Positions 1-8,975 of a DNA stretch of 64,000 nucleotides are shown piece after piece. Position 1 is the first letter of the stretch, and every line of letters begins with the position of its first letter. Source of the DNA: Balaenoptera acutorostrata (taxonomy: Eukaryota > Chordata > Mammalia > Artiodactyla > Balaenopteridae); the NCBI RefSeq assembly GCF_949987535.1, contig NC_080075.1:59555636-59619635 (forward strand). Direction: 5' to 3'. The position numbers were made by a program, and so were the translations under genes. A model generated the notes under the pieces. That model was not told where the DNA came from. It saw only the letters and a program-made list of their open reading frames with translations, and searched no databases.

Positions 1-459
1 TGATTATAGAGGTTAGCAAGTCCCAGGATCTGTATTCGCTAGACGCACACTAGAACTGATGGCAAACTCCAGTCTGAGTCCAAAGGCCTGAGAACCAGGA
101 AAGCTGATGGTGTAAATTCCAGTGCTAGCAGGCCAGCTAGAATGCTAGCAGGCTCAAGACCCAGAAAGAGCTGATGTTTCACTTTGAGTCCACAGGAATG
201 AACGAACGGATGCCCCAGTTCAGAGCAGTCAGGCAGGAGGAACTCCTTCTTACTCAGCCGTTTTGTTTTATTCAGGTCTTCAACTGCTTAGTTGGGGCCC
301 ACCCACACTGGGGAGAGCAATCTGCATTACCCAGTTTACTGATTCTAATGTTAATCTTATCCAAAAACACCCTCACAGACCCACCCAGAATAATATTTGA
401 CCAAATGTCTGAGCACCCCATAGCCCCAACAAGTCGACAATCCAAATTAGCCATCACAT
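1..459 (-). mobile_element. Old LTR-like repeat, MaLR type suspected, truncated by window edge
   Basis: The + strand shows a repeated phrase of the form 'ggcctgagaaccagga...gctgatggtgtaa', then 'cccacccacactgggga', 'acaccctcacagac' and an end near 'ccatcaca'. I recall these as the reverse complement of a common mammalian LTR-like repeat that begins TGTGATGG. The TG...CA ends suggest the MaLR/ERVL class, but the subfamily is not assigned. The far end lies outside the window. Many substitutions indicate an old copy. Confidence 0.5.
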
Positions 460-464
460 ATGCC

Positions 465-1245
465 TTCATTTCTGAGGGGTATGCATTTTTGCATGGTGTA
501 CATGACGTGGGATCAAACCACATTTAGCTTTAGTAATTACTACCAGTTTTCCAGTGTGATTGTATCAATTCACACTCCCACTAGCAATGTGTTTAGAGTT
601 CTACTTGCTCTACATCCTTAACAGCACTTGGTATGGTCAGTCTTTTTCATTTTAGCCTTCATGATGGATGTGCTGAGGGGGATGTGCTGGAGCCAGCCTA
701 TGTGGCTTGTGAGACTCAGCTGTATACATCTCTTCCCAATTCTGCCATCAGTGATGTCACATTGGTAGCTTGAAACCAGCCATAGTGGGAGTATTTACAC
801 CAAAGAAATGCTTTTATTCCTGGAATGTGGGTTGTTAAATGTTTACCAGTATACTACTGGTAGTGGTATCTCGTTGTGGTTTTAATTTACTTACCCCTGA
901 TGAGTTACGGGTAAACACCTTTTCATATGTGTACTAGTCATTCATTTATCTTCCTTCATGAAATGTCTGTTTATATCTTTTTTTCACCTAAAAAAATTCG
1001 GTTGTTGATTTTTTTCTTTTTCTTGTTGATTTGTAGGAATTCTTTATATGCTCTCATCTGAGTTCTCTGTAGAATATCTATATATTGCAAATATCTTCTC
1101 CCAGTCTGTTGCTTGACTTTTCATTCTTTTTTAATGGATAGACGTTTACAATTTAATTGAAGTACAATGTATCAATCTTTTCTCTCATGGATAGTGCTTT
1201 CTATATGCTCCTTAAGAAATCTTTACCCCAATTGCTTGAGTATTT
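465..1245 (-). mobile_element. Old L1 (LINE-1) fragment, antisense
   Basis: Read on the + strand this is the antisense of the L1 ORF2 3' region: 'caattcacactcccac', 'tagtggtatctcgttgtgg', 'cttttcatatgtg', 'tcttctcccagtctgttgc' and 'tcatggatagtgcttt' occur in the expected order. Substitutions and indels are frequent, so it is an old L1M-type copy. Its alignment is interrupted at about 678-865 by unrelated sequence. Confidence 0.75.
678..865. mobile_element. Unassigned insertion nested in the old L1
   Basis: About 190 bp interrupts the L1 between 'gatgtgctga' and 'tagtggtatctc', which are close together in L1 elsewhere. It contains 'cagtgatgtcacattggtag' and ends 'accagtatactactgg'. The end resembles the cagtggt/accactg termini of hAT MITEs, but I cannot name the family. 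It must be younger than the L1 it splits. Confidence 0.35.
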
Positions 1246-1249
1246 TTTT

Positions 1250-1350
1250 TAAAAACTGATTTTTGAGTTTACTGAATCAGAGTTTTGAGTGTGGGATCCA
1301 GGGTTCTGTGTATTTTAAAGTGCCCGGAAGTGCAGATGGCTTTGAAACAC
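1250..1350 (+). mobile_element. Possible MER5-like hAT MITE fragment
   Basis: The order 'tttactgaatcagag', 'gtgtgggatccaggg', 'tgtattttaaa' follows the middle of the MER5A consensus as I remember it. Neither terminal inverted repeat is clear, so this is tentative. It lies between two L1 pieces of opposite orientation. Confidence 0.35.
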
Positions 1351-1354
1351 ATTA

Positions 1355-1975
1355 AAAGTTTCTCAACCTTATTTGTAATGAGTGAAATGCAAGTTATAAC
1401 CACAATGAAATGTTAATTTTCTCATCTATCAGATTAAATTAATGTGGATCAAAAAGTTGTAAAACAACACACTGTGTTGGCCTAAGATGTGAGGCACTCT
1501 CATACATTGTTGATGTCTTTGTAAATAAGCTCAGCCTTTATGAAGAGTGTTTTGGCAATATCCATCGAAACAAAAATACATCCACATGCCCTTTGATCTG
1601 CCTGGCATTTCTACTTCTAGGAATATGTCCTACTGGTACTTGGAAATGTGTACAAAGGAGTATGTTACATGGATATTTACTGCAGTATTATTTGTAATAG
1701 GAAAAGATGGGGAATTACCTCAGTGTCCACCAATAGCCATACAACAGAATACTAAGAAATCAGTAAAAAGGAGACAGTTCTATATGTACAAATATGGAGT
1801 GACTTACAAATTATATGGTTAAGTGTAGAAAGGACATTGAAGAACAATGTGTTTAATTTCTTACCAAATGTGTAAAAATGGATAGTTTATGCACGTATAT
1901 GTATACATGAATGTCTATATGTGTGTGTATCTATACTTATATATGCTAACGTATTCAAATATATTTATTGAAGGA
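1355..1975 (+). mobile_element. Old L1 fragment, sense, ORF2 3' end and UTR
   Basis: The sequence follows the L1 ORF2 end: 'agtgaaatgcaagttataaccac', 'ctctcatacattg', 'tttggcaatatccatc', 'tctacttctaggaatatgtcc', 'gtccaccaatag', then a TATATA-rich 3' UTR-like stretch. It is in the opposite orientation to the L1 at 465-1245, so the two are separate insertions. Divergence is high (L1M-like). Confidence 0.75.
1547..1822 (+). pseudogene. L1 ORF2 C-terminal remnant (91-aa open frame)
   Basis: This open frame lies inside the L1 at 1355-1975 and reads through the region matching the L1 reverse transcriptase C-terminus, including the part corresponding to 'FTAVLFVIGKDGELPQCPP'. It lacks the endonuclease and reverse transcriptase domains and has diverged strongly, so it is a relic with no expected function. 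Its Met start is arbitrary. Confidence 0.6.
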
Positions 1976-3275
1976 AACAAGGAATTCAGCTACAATGGCA
2001 GCTACTGGGGGTGTTGAATCCACTATATACTTTTTCTGTACTGTTGGCCTTTACAGGCCATGGGCTTTTACTACCCTTCTTTTTCTAGAGCTCCCCAGGT
2101 GATTTGGGTGACCATCCCATATCTTACGTCAGGAGACTGAGCCCATAGAGTTTGGGTCCAAGCAGGGTTTGCCCAGGGCTCCTTCCCTTCTGAGAGTCAG
2201 TCTTGTCCCATCTTTTCCCTCTTCCCACCTTGGCTTGGCCTCTGGCTCCAGAACCAGTTTGTCTCGCACACTTTTGCCTCTGCCAGGACCCTACAGCAAG
2301 CCAGGAGCCAGACTCCCCCTCTGAGGGTCTGGGTGGGAGGGAGAAGCAGCTCCACGTGCTGGCCACCAGCCCTTCCCGCCTGCCCTCCCTAGCATGATCT
2401 ATGGCTTGTCAGAGGTGTGGGTCTCACCACTTGCTGAATAGAAAGCTTCTTTGTTCTTGGGAGTGAAAATAACCCGAAGATAAATGTTGGGGCTGGAAGA
2501 GCCCAGGGAATGTTGGGCTTCATCTGCCCTGAGGCTCCTCCCTGGAGCTAAAGGTCTGAGGTCGGGGGAGACAGGAGCAGTTCCGGAGAGAATATAGTGG
2601 CCATGAGTGCTCAGGGCTCTGCGAGCTGTGGCCCCTGGAGGGTGGCCATGGGCTCTTCTGAAATGCAGCGCAGCTCCTGACACCTGCCTGAAACCTGCTT
2701 CCCTGGTCAGTAACCTTCTGTCACCCCCTGGAAACTTCCTATCCCCCCGTCACTTATCGGTGGTGACACAACCAACCTCCCCGCAAGCTCCTCTTACCCC
2801 TCCTCACCTGGAGGCTGCCCTCTGCACCCTGACACAAACACCCTTTTATCTTCTCTCTACTGCTTGTCCTCCTGTCCCCCTTGCTTCCTACTTGCCCCAC
2901 GGAGCCTGCATTTCATTTCTCTTAGCTGTTGTTGAGAAAGGGCGGGACCCAGCTCTGCACCTGGGCTGCAAACCCCATAACGTTCAGGGTATGACTCTTC
3001 CATGGCCCATACCCTCCTCCTTCCCTAATGCAGCCCAGGCAGGACTCCGTTGGAGGATGCTGGAGCTGCCAGGAAAGGGGAAAGGGGAGGAGGGAGGATT
3101 GTTTCAGGCTGTTACTCTCAAAATAAAGCCCCAGGCAAGGTATGAGGCTGCTTGGTTTTCACCCTCATTCCTAAGTTTCTAGTTTTCATCCAGGAACTTT
3201 GGGAGGTGGCCTAAGACTTTCCAAGCACCTCAGAGGGACAGAAACCCAGGGGGACAAAGGTGAGGATAGCACCAG
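1976..3275. other. Single-copy, moderately GC-rich DNA with no recognised gene
   Basis: I recognise no repeat or exon here apart from a possible short MITE scrap near 2090-2115. A 191-aa frame at 2607-3182 is open, but its composition is rich in P, L and S and resembles translated GC-rich non-coding DNA. Opposing frames overlap it and no splice or promoter context is evident. Confidence 0.5.
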
Positions 3276-3475
3276 NNNNNNNNNNNNNNNNNNNNNNNNN
3301 NNNNNNNNNNNNNNNNNNNNNNNNNNNNNNNNNNNNNNNNNNNNNNNNNNNNNNNNNNNNNNNNNNNNNNNNNNNNNNNNNNNNNNNNNNNNNNNNNNNN
3401 NNNNNNNNNNNNNNNNNNNNNNNNNNNNNNNNNNNNNNNNNNNNNNNNNNNNNNNNNNNNNNNNNNNNNNNNNNN
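3276..3475. other. Assembly gap of 200 N
   Basis: Exactly 200 consecutive N. The SINE remnant begins immediately to the right, so the gap probably hides at least the A-rich-tail half of that SINE. The round length suggests a placeholder, so the true size is unknown. Confidence 0.99.
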
Positions 3476-3583
3476 ACGGGCTTAGTTGCTCTGCAGCATG
3501 TGGGATCTTCCGGACCAGGGCTTGAACCCATGTCCCCTGCATCAGCAGGCGGATTCTTAACCCACTGTGCCACCAGAGGAGTC
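3476..3583 (-). mobile_element. CHR-type tRNA-derived SINE, antisense, cut by the gap
   Basis: The + strand reads the reverse complement of the CHR tRNA-related head: 'cttagttgctctgcagcatg', 'ggatcttccggaccagggc', 'ttgaacccatgtcccctgc', 'ccactgtgccaccag'. The B-box complement is visible as 'gcttgaaccc', one base off the usual form. The tail side is missing in the gap, so its length and target-site duplication cannot be determined. Confidence 0.92.
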
Positions 3584-3609
3584 TGGGCTGAGTCTTCTGA
3601 AGCCCTGAT

Positions 3610-3772
3610 AAATGGGATTGGAAGGCACATTGTTCAGTGGAAAAAGCCTAGGGATTGGAGTCAGAAGACCTGGATTCGAGTTCTGGTTCTGCCACTCGTG
3701 GGTGCTGTGCTCTTGCGCAGGTCACTATGTAGCTCCTCCCCTCATTGTTCTCCTCTGTAAACTGGGGCTCCT
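3610..3772 (+). mobile_element. MIR SINE, sense
   Basis: It shows the ancient MIR order: 'attggagtcagaagacctgg', 'ttcgagttctggttctgccac', 'gcaggtcact', 'cctctgtaaactgggg'. The core is well preserved but the 3' end is missing, replaced by the LTR-like repeat that follows. Confidence 0.82.
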
Positions 3773-3984
3773 GTGTATTTTCCCAAAAATGCATAACACT
3801 ATATCCAGTCCCACGCCCTCTTCCAGAACCTTATTACTTCCATTAAGAGGCAGAGTCTGTGTCCCCTCCCCTTGAATCTGGGCAGGTCCCTGTGACTGCC
3901 TCAACAAATAAAATGTGTCAGAAGTGACATCATGTGACTTCCCAGGCTAGGCCATAAAAGGCATATGGTTTCCACTGGCTGCCT

Positions 3985-4019
<35 letters not shown>

Positions 4020-4332
4020 CCCCCCGCCTGGGATCTCGGCCACTGTGCTGTGAGGAAGCCCAGGCCACGTGGAGGGGGCAAGTCTAGGTTCTGGCCGAGT
4101 GTCCCGGCCAAGGTCTCAGACAACAGCCAGAATCAGTGGTGACTGAGAGAGCCTTCCGATGATTCTGACCCCGAGTCTTCAAGCTGCTCCAGCTGGTGCC
4201 AAATGGAGCAGAGGAGAAGGGCTTCCTCACCAAGCCCAGCACAAATTGCAGATTTGTGAGCAAAAATACATGTTATTAAGTCACTGAGTTTCGGAGTGGT
4301 TTGCTGTACAGCACTAGGTGTCTGCAACAGGA
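3773..4332 (+). mobile_element. Old LTR-like repeat with internal TC microsatellite
   Basis: Landmarks are 'aggcagagtctgtgtcccct', 'ccttgaatctgggcagg', 'caaataaaatgtgtcagaag', 'ctaggccataaaag', 'gccactgtgctgtgaggaag', and an end 'ttaagtcactgagtttcgg...tctgcaacag'. These match my memory of a MaLR/ERVL-class mammalian LTR ending with 'aagccactaagtt', but I cannot assign the subfamily. Confidence 0.5.
3988..4015. repeat. (TC)n microsatellite
   Basis: A perfect TC dinucleotide run of about 14 units inside the LTR-like element, in a part that is CT-rich in related copies, so it probably expanded in place. It is a likely length-polymorphic site. Confidence 0.95.
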
Positions 4333-4349
4333 TCGTGGTAGTAATTTTT

Positions 4350-4440
4350 GGCTTACAAAAGTTGTGAGGGTTAAATCAAGAGATCCTGCGGCAGAGCCTT
4401 AGGGAGCCCCATGTAAATATAACACATTGTCATCACCATT
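4350..4440 (+). mobile_element. Possible MIR 3' fragment
   Basis: 'gttgtgagggttaaatcaag' and the following 'gcagagccttagg...gtcatcacc' fit the MIR 3' half weakly. The conserved core is absent. Confidence 0.4.
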
Positions 4441-4479
4441 GCTGTCAAAGCACTTCAGTGTGTTTGTACAAGACATCAA

Positions 4480-4735
4480 TGTGCGTGTCTGTAACGTGGC
4501 CAGGGCTGGGTTAGATGCTCTCCACATATCACTTCATTTAATTCGTACATCTTTTCCATGTGCCGTAACCTCCTGCTCTTTTTCATCCAGCTCGGGCAGG
4601 ACTGGATTGGTTGTTGCAAGGATTAAATTAGGTTGGTATTCTTATTTTCACCAATTTGCAAATGGGAAAACAGAGACACAGCTAGTTTAAATTCAGGTGG
4701 AATTGGAATTTGAATCCACGTCTGGCTTCCTGCTA
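4480..4735 (-). mobile_element. MIR SINE, antisense, with internal divergence
   Basis: Reverse-complement MIR order is visible: 'catatcacttcatttaattc', 'attcttattttcaccaattt', 'gcaaatgggaaaacagagac', 'acagctagt', 'gaatttgaatccacgtctgg'. An unrelated stretch near 4555-4630 separates the two halves, so the copy may carry a small insertion. Confidence 0.6.
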
Positions 4736-4857
4736 AGTTTTTACTCCTCCTTCTCCAGGAGCTTGAGCTGGGTTAGTCGCCTAGAGAAAATGGCGACCCT
4801 AGGGTATCTCAGTAAATCCTGGCCTGGGAAAATCCTTCTGCTTGCTTTATTTATTTT

Positions 4858-4982
4858 TATTTTCATTTCAACAAACATGTATCGAACACCTGTATTGAGA
4901 CAGTGTGTTAGGTAGGCCCTGGAAACACACTGTTATGGCCTCTTCCTTCAGGAGCTTGTAGTCTCTGGGGGGAGACAGATAC
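4858..4982 (-). mobile_element. L2 LINE 3' end, antisense
   Basis: 'ttcaacaaacatgtatcgaa', 'cacctgtattgagacagtgt', 'tcttccttcaggagcttgta' and 'ggggggagacaga' follow the reverse complement of the L2 3' terminus. The L2 seems to continue at 5159 after an inserted MIR. Confidence 0.65.
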
Positions 4983-4984
4983 TT

Positions 4985-5158
4985 CTTAGTTCTGTAACCT
5001 TGGGCAAGGTACTCACCATCTCTAAGCCTCAGTTTTATCATCTGTGAAATGGGGATAATTACAAAACCCATCTCATAGGGTTATTGTGAGAATTATATAA
5101 TATGTAATTCTGCTTAAAGCATCATGTACATAGAAAGTGCTCAATAAATATTAGTTTT
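4985..5158 (+). mobile_element. MIR SINE inserted in L2
   Basis: Clear MIR 3' two-thirds: 'gtaaccttgggcaaggtact', 'taagcctcagttttatcatc', 'tgtgaaatggggataat', 'agggttattgtgag', 'gtgctcaataaatatt'. Both flanks resemble antisense L2, so this is best read as a MIR nested in an L2. Confidence 0.85.
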
Positions 5159-5500
5159 TAAAAGTATAGAAAGAAAAGTTTATAATATAGTGAGCTATAT
5201 GCCAAAATAGAATGGAACATTGTGTTAGGCGAGGAGAGAGGAGTAAGTAATTAGTTCATCCTGGGGTGGAGGTGGGGGGTGGTGGCAGAGAGGAGGTGAC
5301 TTTTGTCCTGGGAGTTCAAAGGCAAGTAGAAGGAGCAGCTGGTCTATGGAAGGACTGTGTTTCGTGTGTCTGGGAGCCAGAGCAGCCCCAAGTGGCTGAA
5401 GCACAGGGGCCTGGAGGTAACAGATTTGAGGCAGGTTGGGAAGGGGCTTTGTGTAGCAGGCTGTGGTGTGGTGCCGGCCAGGCTGTCCCACAGACTCAGG
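5159..5500 (-). mobile_element. Probable continuation of the antisense L2
   Basis: 'gaggaggtgacttttgtcct', 'cagctggtctatggaaggac' and 'ggggcctggaggtaacag' weakly follow the upstream part of L2 in reverse complement. Divergence is large, so the right edge is uncertain. Confidence 0.45.
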
Positions 5501-5619
5501 CAAGAGTCTCCCCACCCAAGCTTAGCGATGAGGCTTTAAGGTGCGAATGCACAGGCGGAGGACCCGAGGCTCCAAGGCACAAAAGCTTGGTATGAGAGCT
5601 GTTCTAGTTTTGAAGGAGG

Positions 5620-5923
5620 GGGCTTCCCTGGTGGCGCAGTGGTTGAGAATCTGCCTGCCAATGCAGGGGACACGGGTTCGAGCCCTGGTCTGGGAAGATC
5701 CCACATGCCGAGGAGCAACTGGGCCCGTGAGCCACAATTACTGAGCCTGCGCATCTGGAGCCTGTGCTCCGCAACAAGAGAGGTCGCGATTAATGAGAGG
5801 CCCGCGCACCGCGATGAAGAGTGGCCCCCACTTGCCGCAACTAGAGAAAGCCCTCGCACAGAAACGAAGACCCAACACAGCCATAAATAATAAATAAACT
5901 TAAAAAAAAAAAAAGTATAAGTA
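5620..5923 (+). mobile_element. Full-length CHR-type tRNA-derived SINE, sense, with target-site duplication
   Basis: This is the only sense copy among the eight CHR SINEs in the window. The tRNA-like head has a pol III A box 'tggcgcagtgg' at 5632-5642 and a B box 'ggttcgagcc' at 5675-5684. The body ('cctgtgctccgcaacaagag', 'ttgccgcaactagagaaagc') is followed by a 'cataaataataaataaa' and poly-A tail. A perfect 15-bp duplication, tagttttgaaggagg, lies at 5605-5619 and 5924-5938 and fixes both ends. The intact duplication points to a fairly recent L1-mobilised insertion. CHR SINEs are known from cetaceans, hippos and ruminants. Confidence 0.97.
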
Positions 5924-5938
5924 TAGTTTTGAAGGAGG

Positions 5939-7100
5939 AAAGAAATCGGGAGAACACATGAAAGCCCCGGGGGACCTCACCCTGGGGCTGAGGGCTCAGA
6001 AGGGGAGGCTGGTATATCAAAGAGATCTTTTCACCCCTCTCAAAAATCTGCTAAGGGTGGACCCACCAAATCTTAGCTAAGCTAGATCAACAGAATCTGC
6101 CCTTGCCAATAAACCACCAAGCCCCTGGCCCAGAAATGTCCCAGAAGTGTCACTGCAGATCAAGGAATGGCTGCTAGGGGAAATCTGCCCCAGGAGGCCC
6201 AAGCCCTGAGGATCAGTAGGGGGTGCCCAGCTGGTGCATCTGGCCCCGGGGAGAAGTCTTCATAGGAACCTCGGGCAGGCTCTGGGCTCTGTGTGTGCAG
6301 AGAACAGCTGCTTTGGTTTAAATATTAATAATGCAAAATGAAATGTGTGGGGTGCCCAGCGCACCAGACCCCAGCCAGTGTGCGTTGCATCTAATGTCCT
6401 CCGCACTCGGGTTTGGAAAAATGTGGTCAGCGAATTTAATATACTTTTTGGCAAAGGGAAGACGACAGTTAACTTCTCTCTGGAGCCTCACTAAAGTGGG
6501 TTTTCTCCTTGGAAAGCAGAGTGGTTTCTCCCAGTATGCCAGCAGGCCTGCTGCCCGACTTCTGTCACAGCCCCTCTGCTCTGCCCACCTTGACACTTGC
6601 AGGGGGCTCTGGGGGGCCACAGAGCTTCCCACTGTGGGGATCGAGAGGTAGTCACACTTGTTCAAGATCCAGTGAGGCCTGGGTGGGGCCGAAGCCCCAA
6701 TTCCTGCTGGCTTCTCCCTCCAGAATGCTCTCTCCGCATTTCATTCCCCTTCTTCAATCACCCCCTGCCCCTGCTGTTCATCAGAGGAGCTCAACGTGAG
6801 AATGTCAGTGCCACGGGGCTCTCACGGGGCCCCTGAGGTTGACAGCTCATCCAAGGTCTCCAAGGGCCAGATGTCAGCCCCTAAGCGCTTCGTTTCCCTC
6901 AATCCCACTGCATTTTAAAATCCTGGGGATTTCTGACACAGCCGCTGTGAAGAGGGGCACCCCCCTCCACTGCTGCCCTGCACCGGCTATTGCCAGAGCC
7001 TCTCTGGGCCTGTTCCCACTTCCCTGACATCTCAGGCCCTGGCTTCTCTCTCACCAAATGCCACAGCTCATCTGTCTGCCTCTTGTTTTTAAAGCTATGT
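5939..7100. other. Single-copy DNA without recognised gene
   Basis: Mixed-composition DNA in which I recognise no repeat family. Open frames of 64 to 115 aa occur on both strands across 6260-6840, overlap each other and show no recognisable domain. Nothing marks an exon, promoter or RNA gene. Confidence 0.5.
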
Positions 7101-7299
7101 TCTTTTTTAAAAAAAAATTATTTTATTGAAATATAGTTGTTACAATGTTGTGTTAATTTCTGCTGTACAGCAAAGTGATTCAGTTATACATATATATACA
7201 TATATATATACATTCTTTTTCATATTCTTTTCCATTATGGTTTATTACAAGATATTGAATATAGTTCCCTGTGCTATACAGTAGGACCTTGTTGTTTAG
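7101..7299 (-). mobile_element. Cetartiodactyl-type L1 3' UTR, antisense, 5'-truncated
   Basis: A T-rich start (the poly-A tail read backwards) is followed by 'tattgaaatatagttgttac', 'tacagcaaagtgattcagtt', a TATATACA run and 'tgctatacagtaggaccttg'. The same sequence in the same order occurs at the left of the larger L1 at 54908-55881, so the two belong to the same family. Only about 200 bp is present. Confidence 0.88.
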
Positions 7300-7512
7300 T
7301 CCTCTTCTTTTTTTTTTAAATTGAGGTATAATTGACATATAACATTATATTAGATTCAGGTTTACAAGGCAACGATTCGATATTTGTATTCACCGTGAAA
7401 TGATCACCACGATAAGTCTGGTTACCACCCATCACCACACAAAGTTACACATTTTTTTTTTCTTGTGATGAGAGCTTTTAAGAGATACCCTACTGGCACC
7501 TTTCAACTTTGC
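7300..7512 (-). mobile_element. Older L1 3' UTR fragment, antisense
   Basis: 'ttgaggtataattgacatat', 'aacattatattagattcagg', 'aaatgatcaccacgataagt', 'cttgtgatgagagctttta' follow a common L1M/L1P 3' UTR in reverse complement. It abuts the previous L1 directly, so the younger L1 probably landed in or beside this one. Confidence 0.8.
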
Positions 7513-8611
7513 GCTATCAATTGGCTTCTTGAAAAGTGAATAAATGCAGGGTGACATCACAGTCCCAAAGCTGGGGAGCAAGAAAGTGTCAGAGGTGAAT
7601 GCTTGTGAGGAGAAGTCGGAGGCTCTGGGTTTGCCCAACAAAGGCACTCTGTGCAGGCGTGGTCGCGGTCACGGCCACCACCGCAGAACTGGAACAAGGC
7701 TGGCCAGGCTTTCCCCAAAGTCTGTCTCTGGTTTTACACAACCTGATAATGTTCCCGGTTAGAGGCCTCAGCAAATCATCCAGCAGGGAGAGTCAGGCAG
7801 CCCTTGCTCGCGGCCTGGTTGTGGACCGTTCTGGGGAGCCTCTCGGGCTGCTGGGGAAAGTCAGCCCAGGGCCCCTCAGCGGGGCGAGGAGTGGGCTTCA
7901 GGCGGAGGGAGAGAGCTCTGCTGGGAAGAGGGTGGGAGCTGCGATCGCCAGGCTCTGGGGCTCCAGCTGTGCCCCAGGCTCCAGCTCCCCCCATCCACCC
8001 CGCTTGGCGTCTGGCCCTTGGGGAAGCTGAGAGAAAGTCTCGCCTGTTCTGGATGCCACGGGCAGGACTGGCCACAGCCATCTCCTTCATGTGTCACCGC
8101 TGGCTGTAAGTGCTGTGTTTGGTTTGGCAGAACGGCTATTTAAATAGCAGTGAAATGTGTCACTGGAAAAAAATTAGCTCATGTTTCCTTTACCATTTCT
8201 TCATGATTTCCATTGAAAGTGTAACCACGGGTAATAAATTAACAAGATCTGTAAAAGGGACCATAGGAAACCATGGATCCAGAATTCCTATAAACTTCTA
8301 ACCCGTGATGCTGAATAGCAAGGCTACTTGGGGGAAGGGGGCTTGGATCATCCATACTTCAGGTTTCTTTGTGTCTGATTCCTACCCCCTCCCCCGCCAA
8401 AATGTGAGAGGAAGCCGTCCACTTCTTTCAGGGGGTCGCTGTGGTTATCAGGGGGAAAGTCTTTGCTTGAAAAACCCACAGCCTTGGGGCACGGCTTTGC
8501 TCTTCCTGTTTCATAAAAAAAGCAAGAAAAACAAAATGAAAAAGTTACTTCTCTACCAAAGTATAATCTCCTTCCCCTAACTGTGCCTCACCTGGTCCCA
8601 ACCACAGTCCA
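7513..8611. other. Single-copy DNA, GC-rich at 7650-8050
   Basis: Frames of up to 143 aa (7599-8030, +) and 104 aa (7776-8090, -) overlap on opposite strands and look like translated GC-rich DNA. CpG occurs at moderate density around 7655-7700 and 7880-7950. No family or exon structure is recognised. Confidence 0.5.
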
Positions 8612-8625
8612 ATAGCTGGTTTCTT

Positions 8626-8961
8626 TTTTAAAAATAAATTTATTTTACTTATTTATTTTTTGGCTGTGTTGGGTCTTCGTTGCTGCGCGTGGGCTTTCTC
8701 TAGTTGCGGCGAGCGGGGGCTACTCTTTGTTGCGGTGCGCGGGCTTCTCATTGCCGTGGCTTCTCTTGTTGCGGAGCACGGGCTCTAGGTGCGCGGGCTT
8801 CAGTAGTTGTGGCTCGTGGGCTCTAGAGCGCAGGCTCAGTAGTCGTGGCACACGGCTTAGTTGCTCCGTGGCATGTGGGATCTTCCTGGACCAGGGCTCG
8901 AACCCGTGTCCCCTGCATTGGCAGGTCGATTCTTAACCACTGTGCCACCAGGGAAGCCCTG
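8626..8961 (-). mobile_element. Full-length CHR-type SINE, antisense, with target-site duplication
   Basis: The TTTATTT tail complement is at the left. It is followed by 'ttggctgtgttgggtcttcg', 'tagttgcggcgagcgggggc', 'tgttgcggagcacgggctct', 'gctccgtggcatgtgggatc', the B-box complement 'ggctcgaaccc' and 'caccagggaagcc' at the right. A perfect 14-bp duplication, atagctggtttctt, flanks it at 8612-8625 and 8962-8975. The copy looks complete from tRNA head to tail. Confidence 0.97.
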
Positions 8962-8975
8962 ATAGCTGGTTTCTT

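Noticed and set aside
2607..3182. 191-aa open frame on +
   Set aside because: P/L/S-rich composition typical of translated GC-rich DNA, overlapped by frames on the other strand, no domain recognised, no promoter or splice context.
3186..3760. Open frames of 108 to 166 aa across the gap
   Set aside because: They consist mostly of unknown residues from the N gap plus antisense SINE sequence.
5632..5684. Possible tRNA gene suggested by A and B boxes
   Set aside because: The boxes belong to the tRNA-derived head of a SINE. The cloverleaf is not maintained and the element has a SINE body, tail and target duplication.
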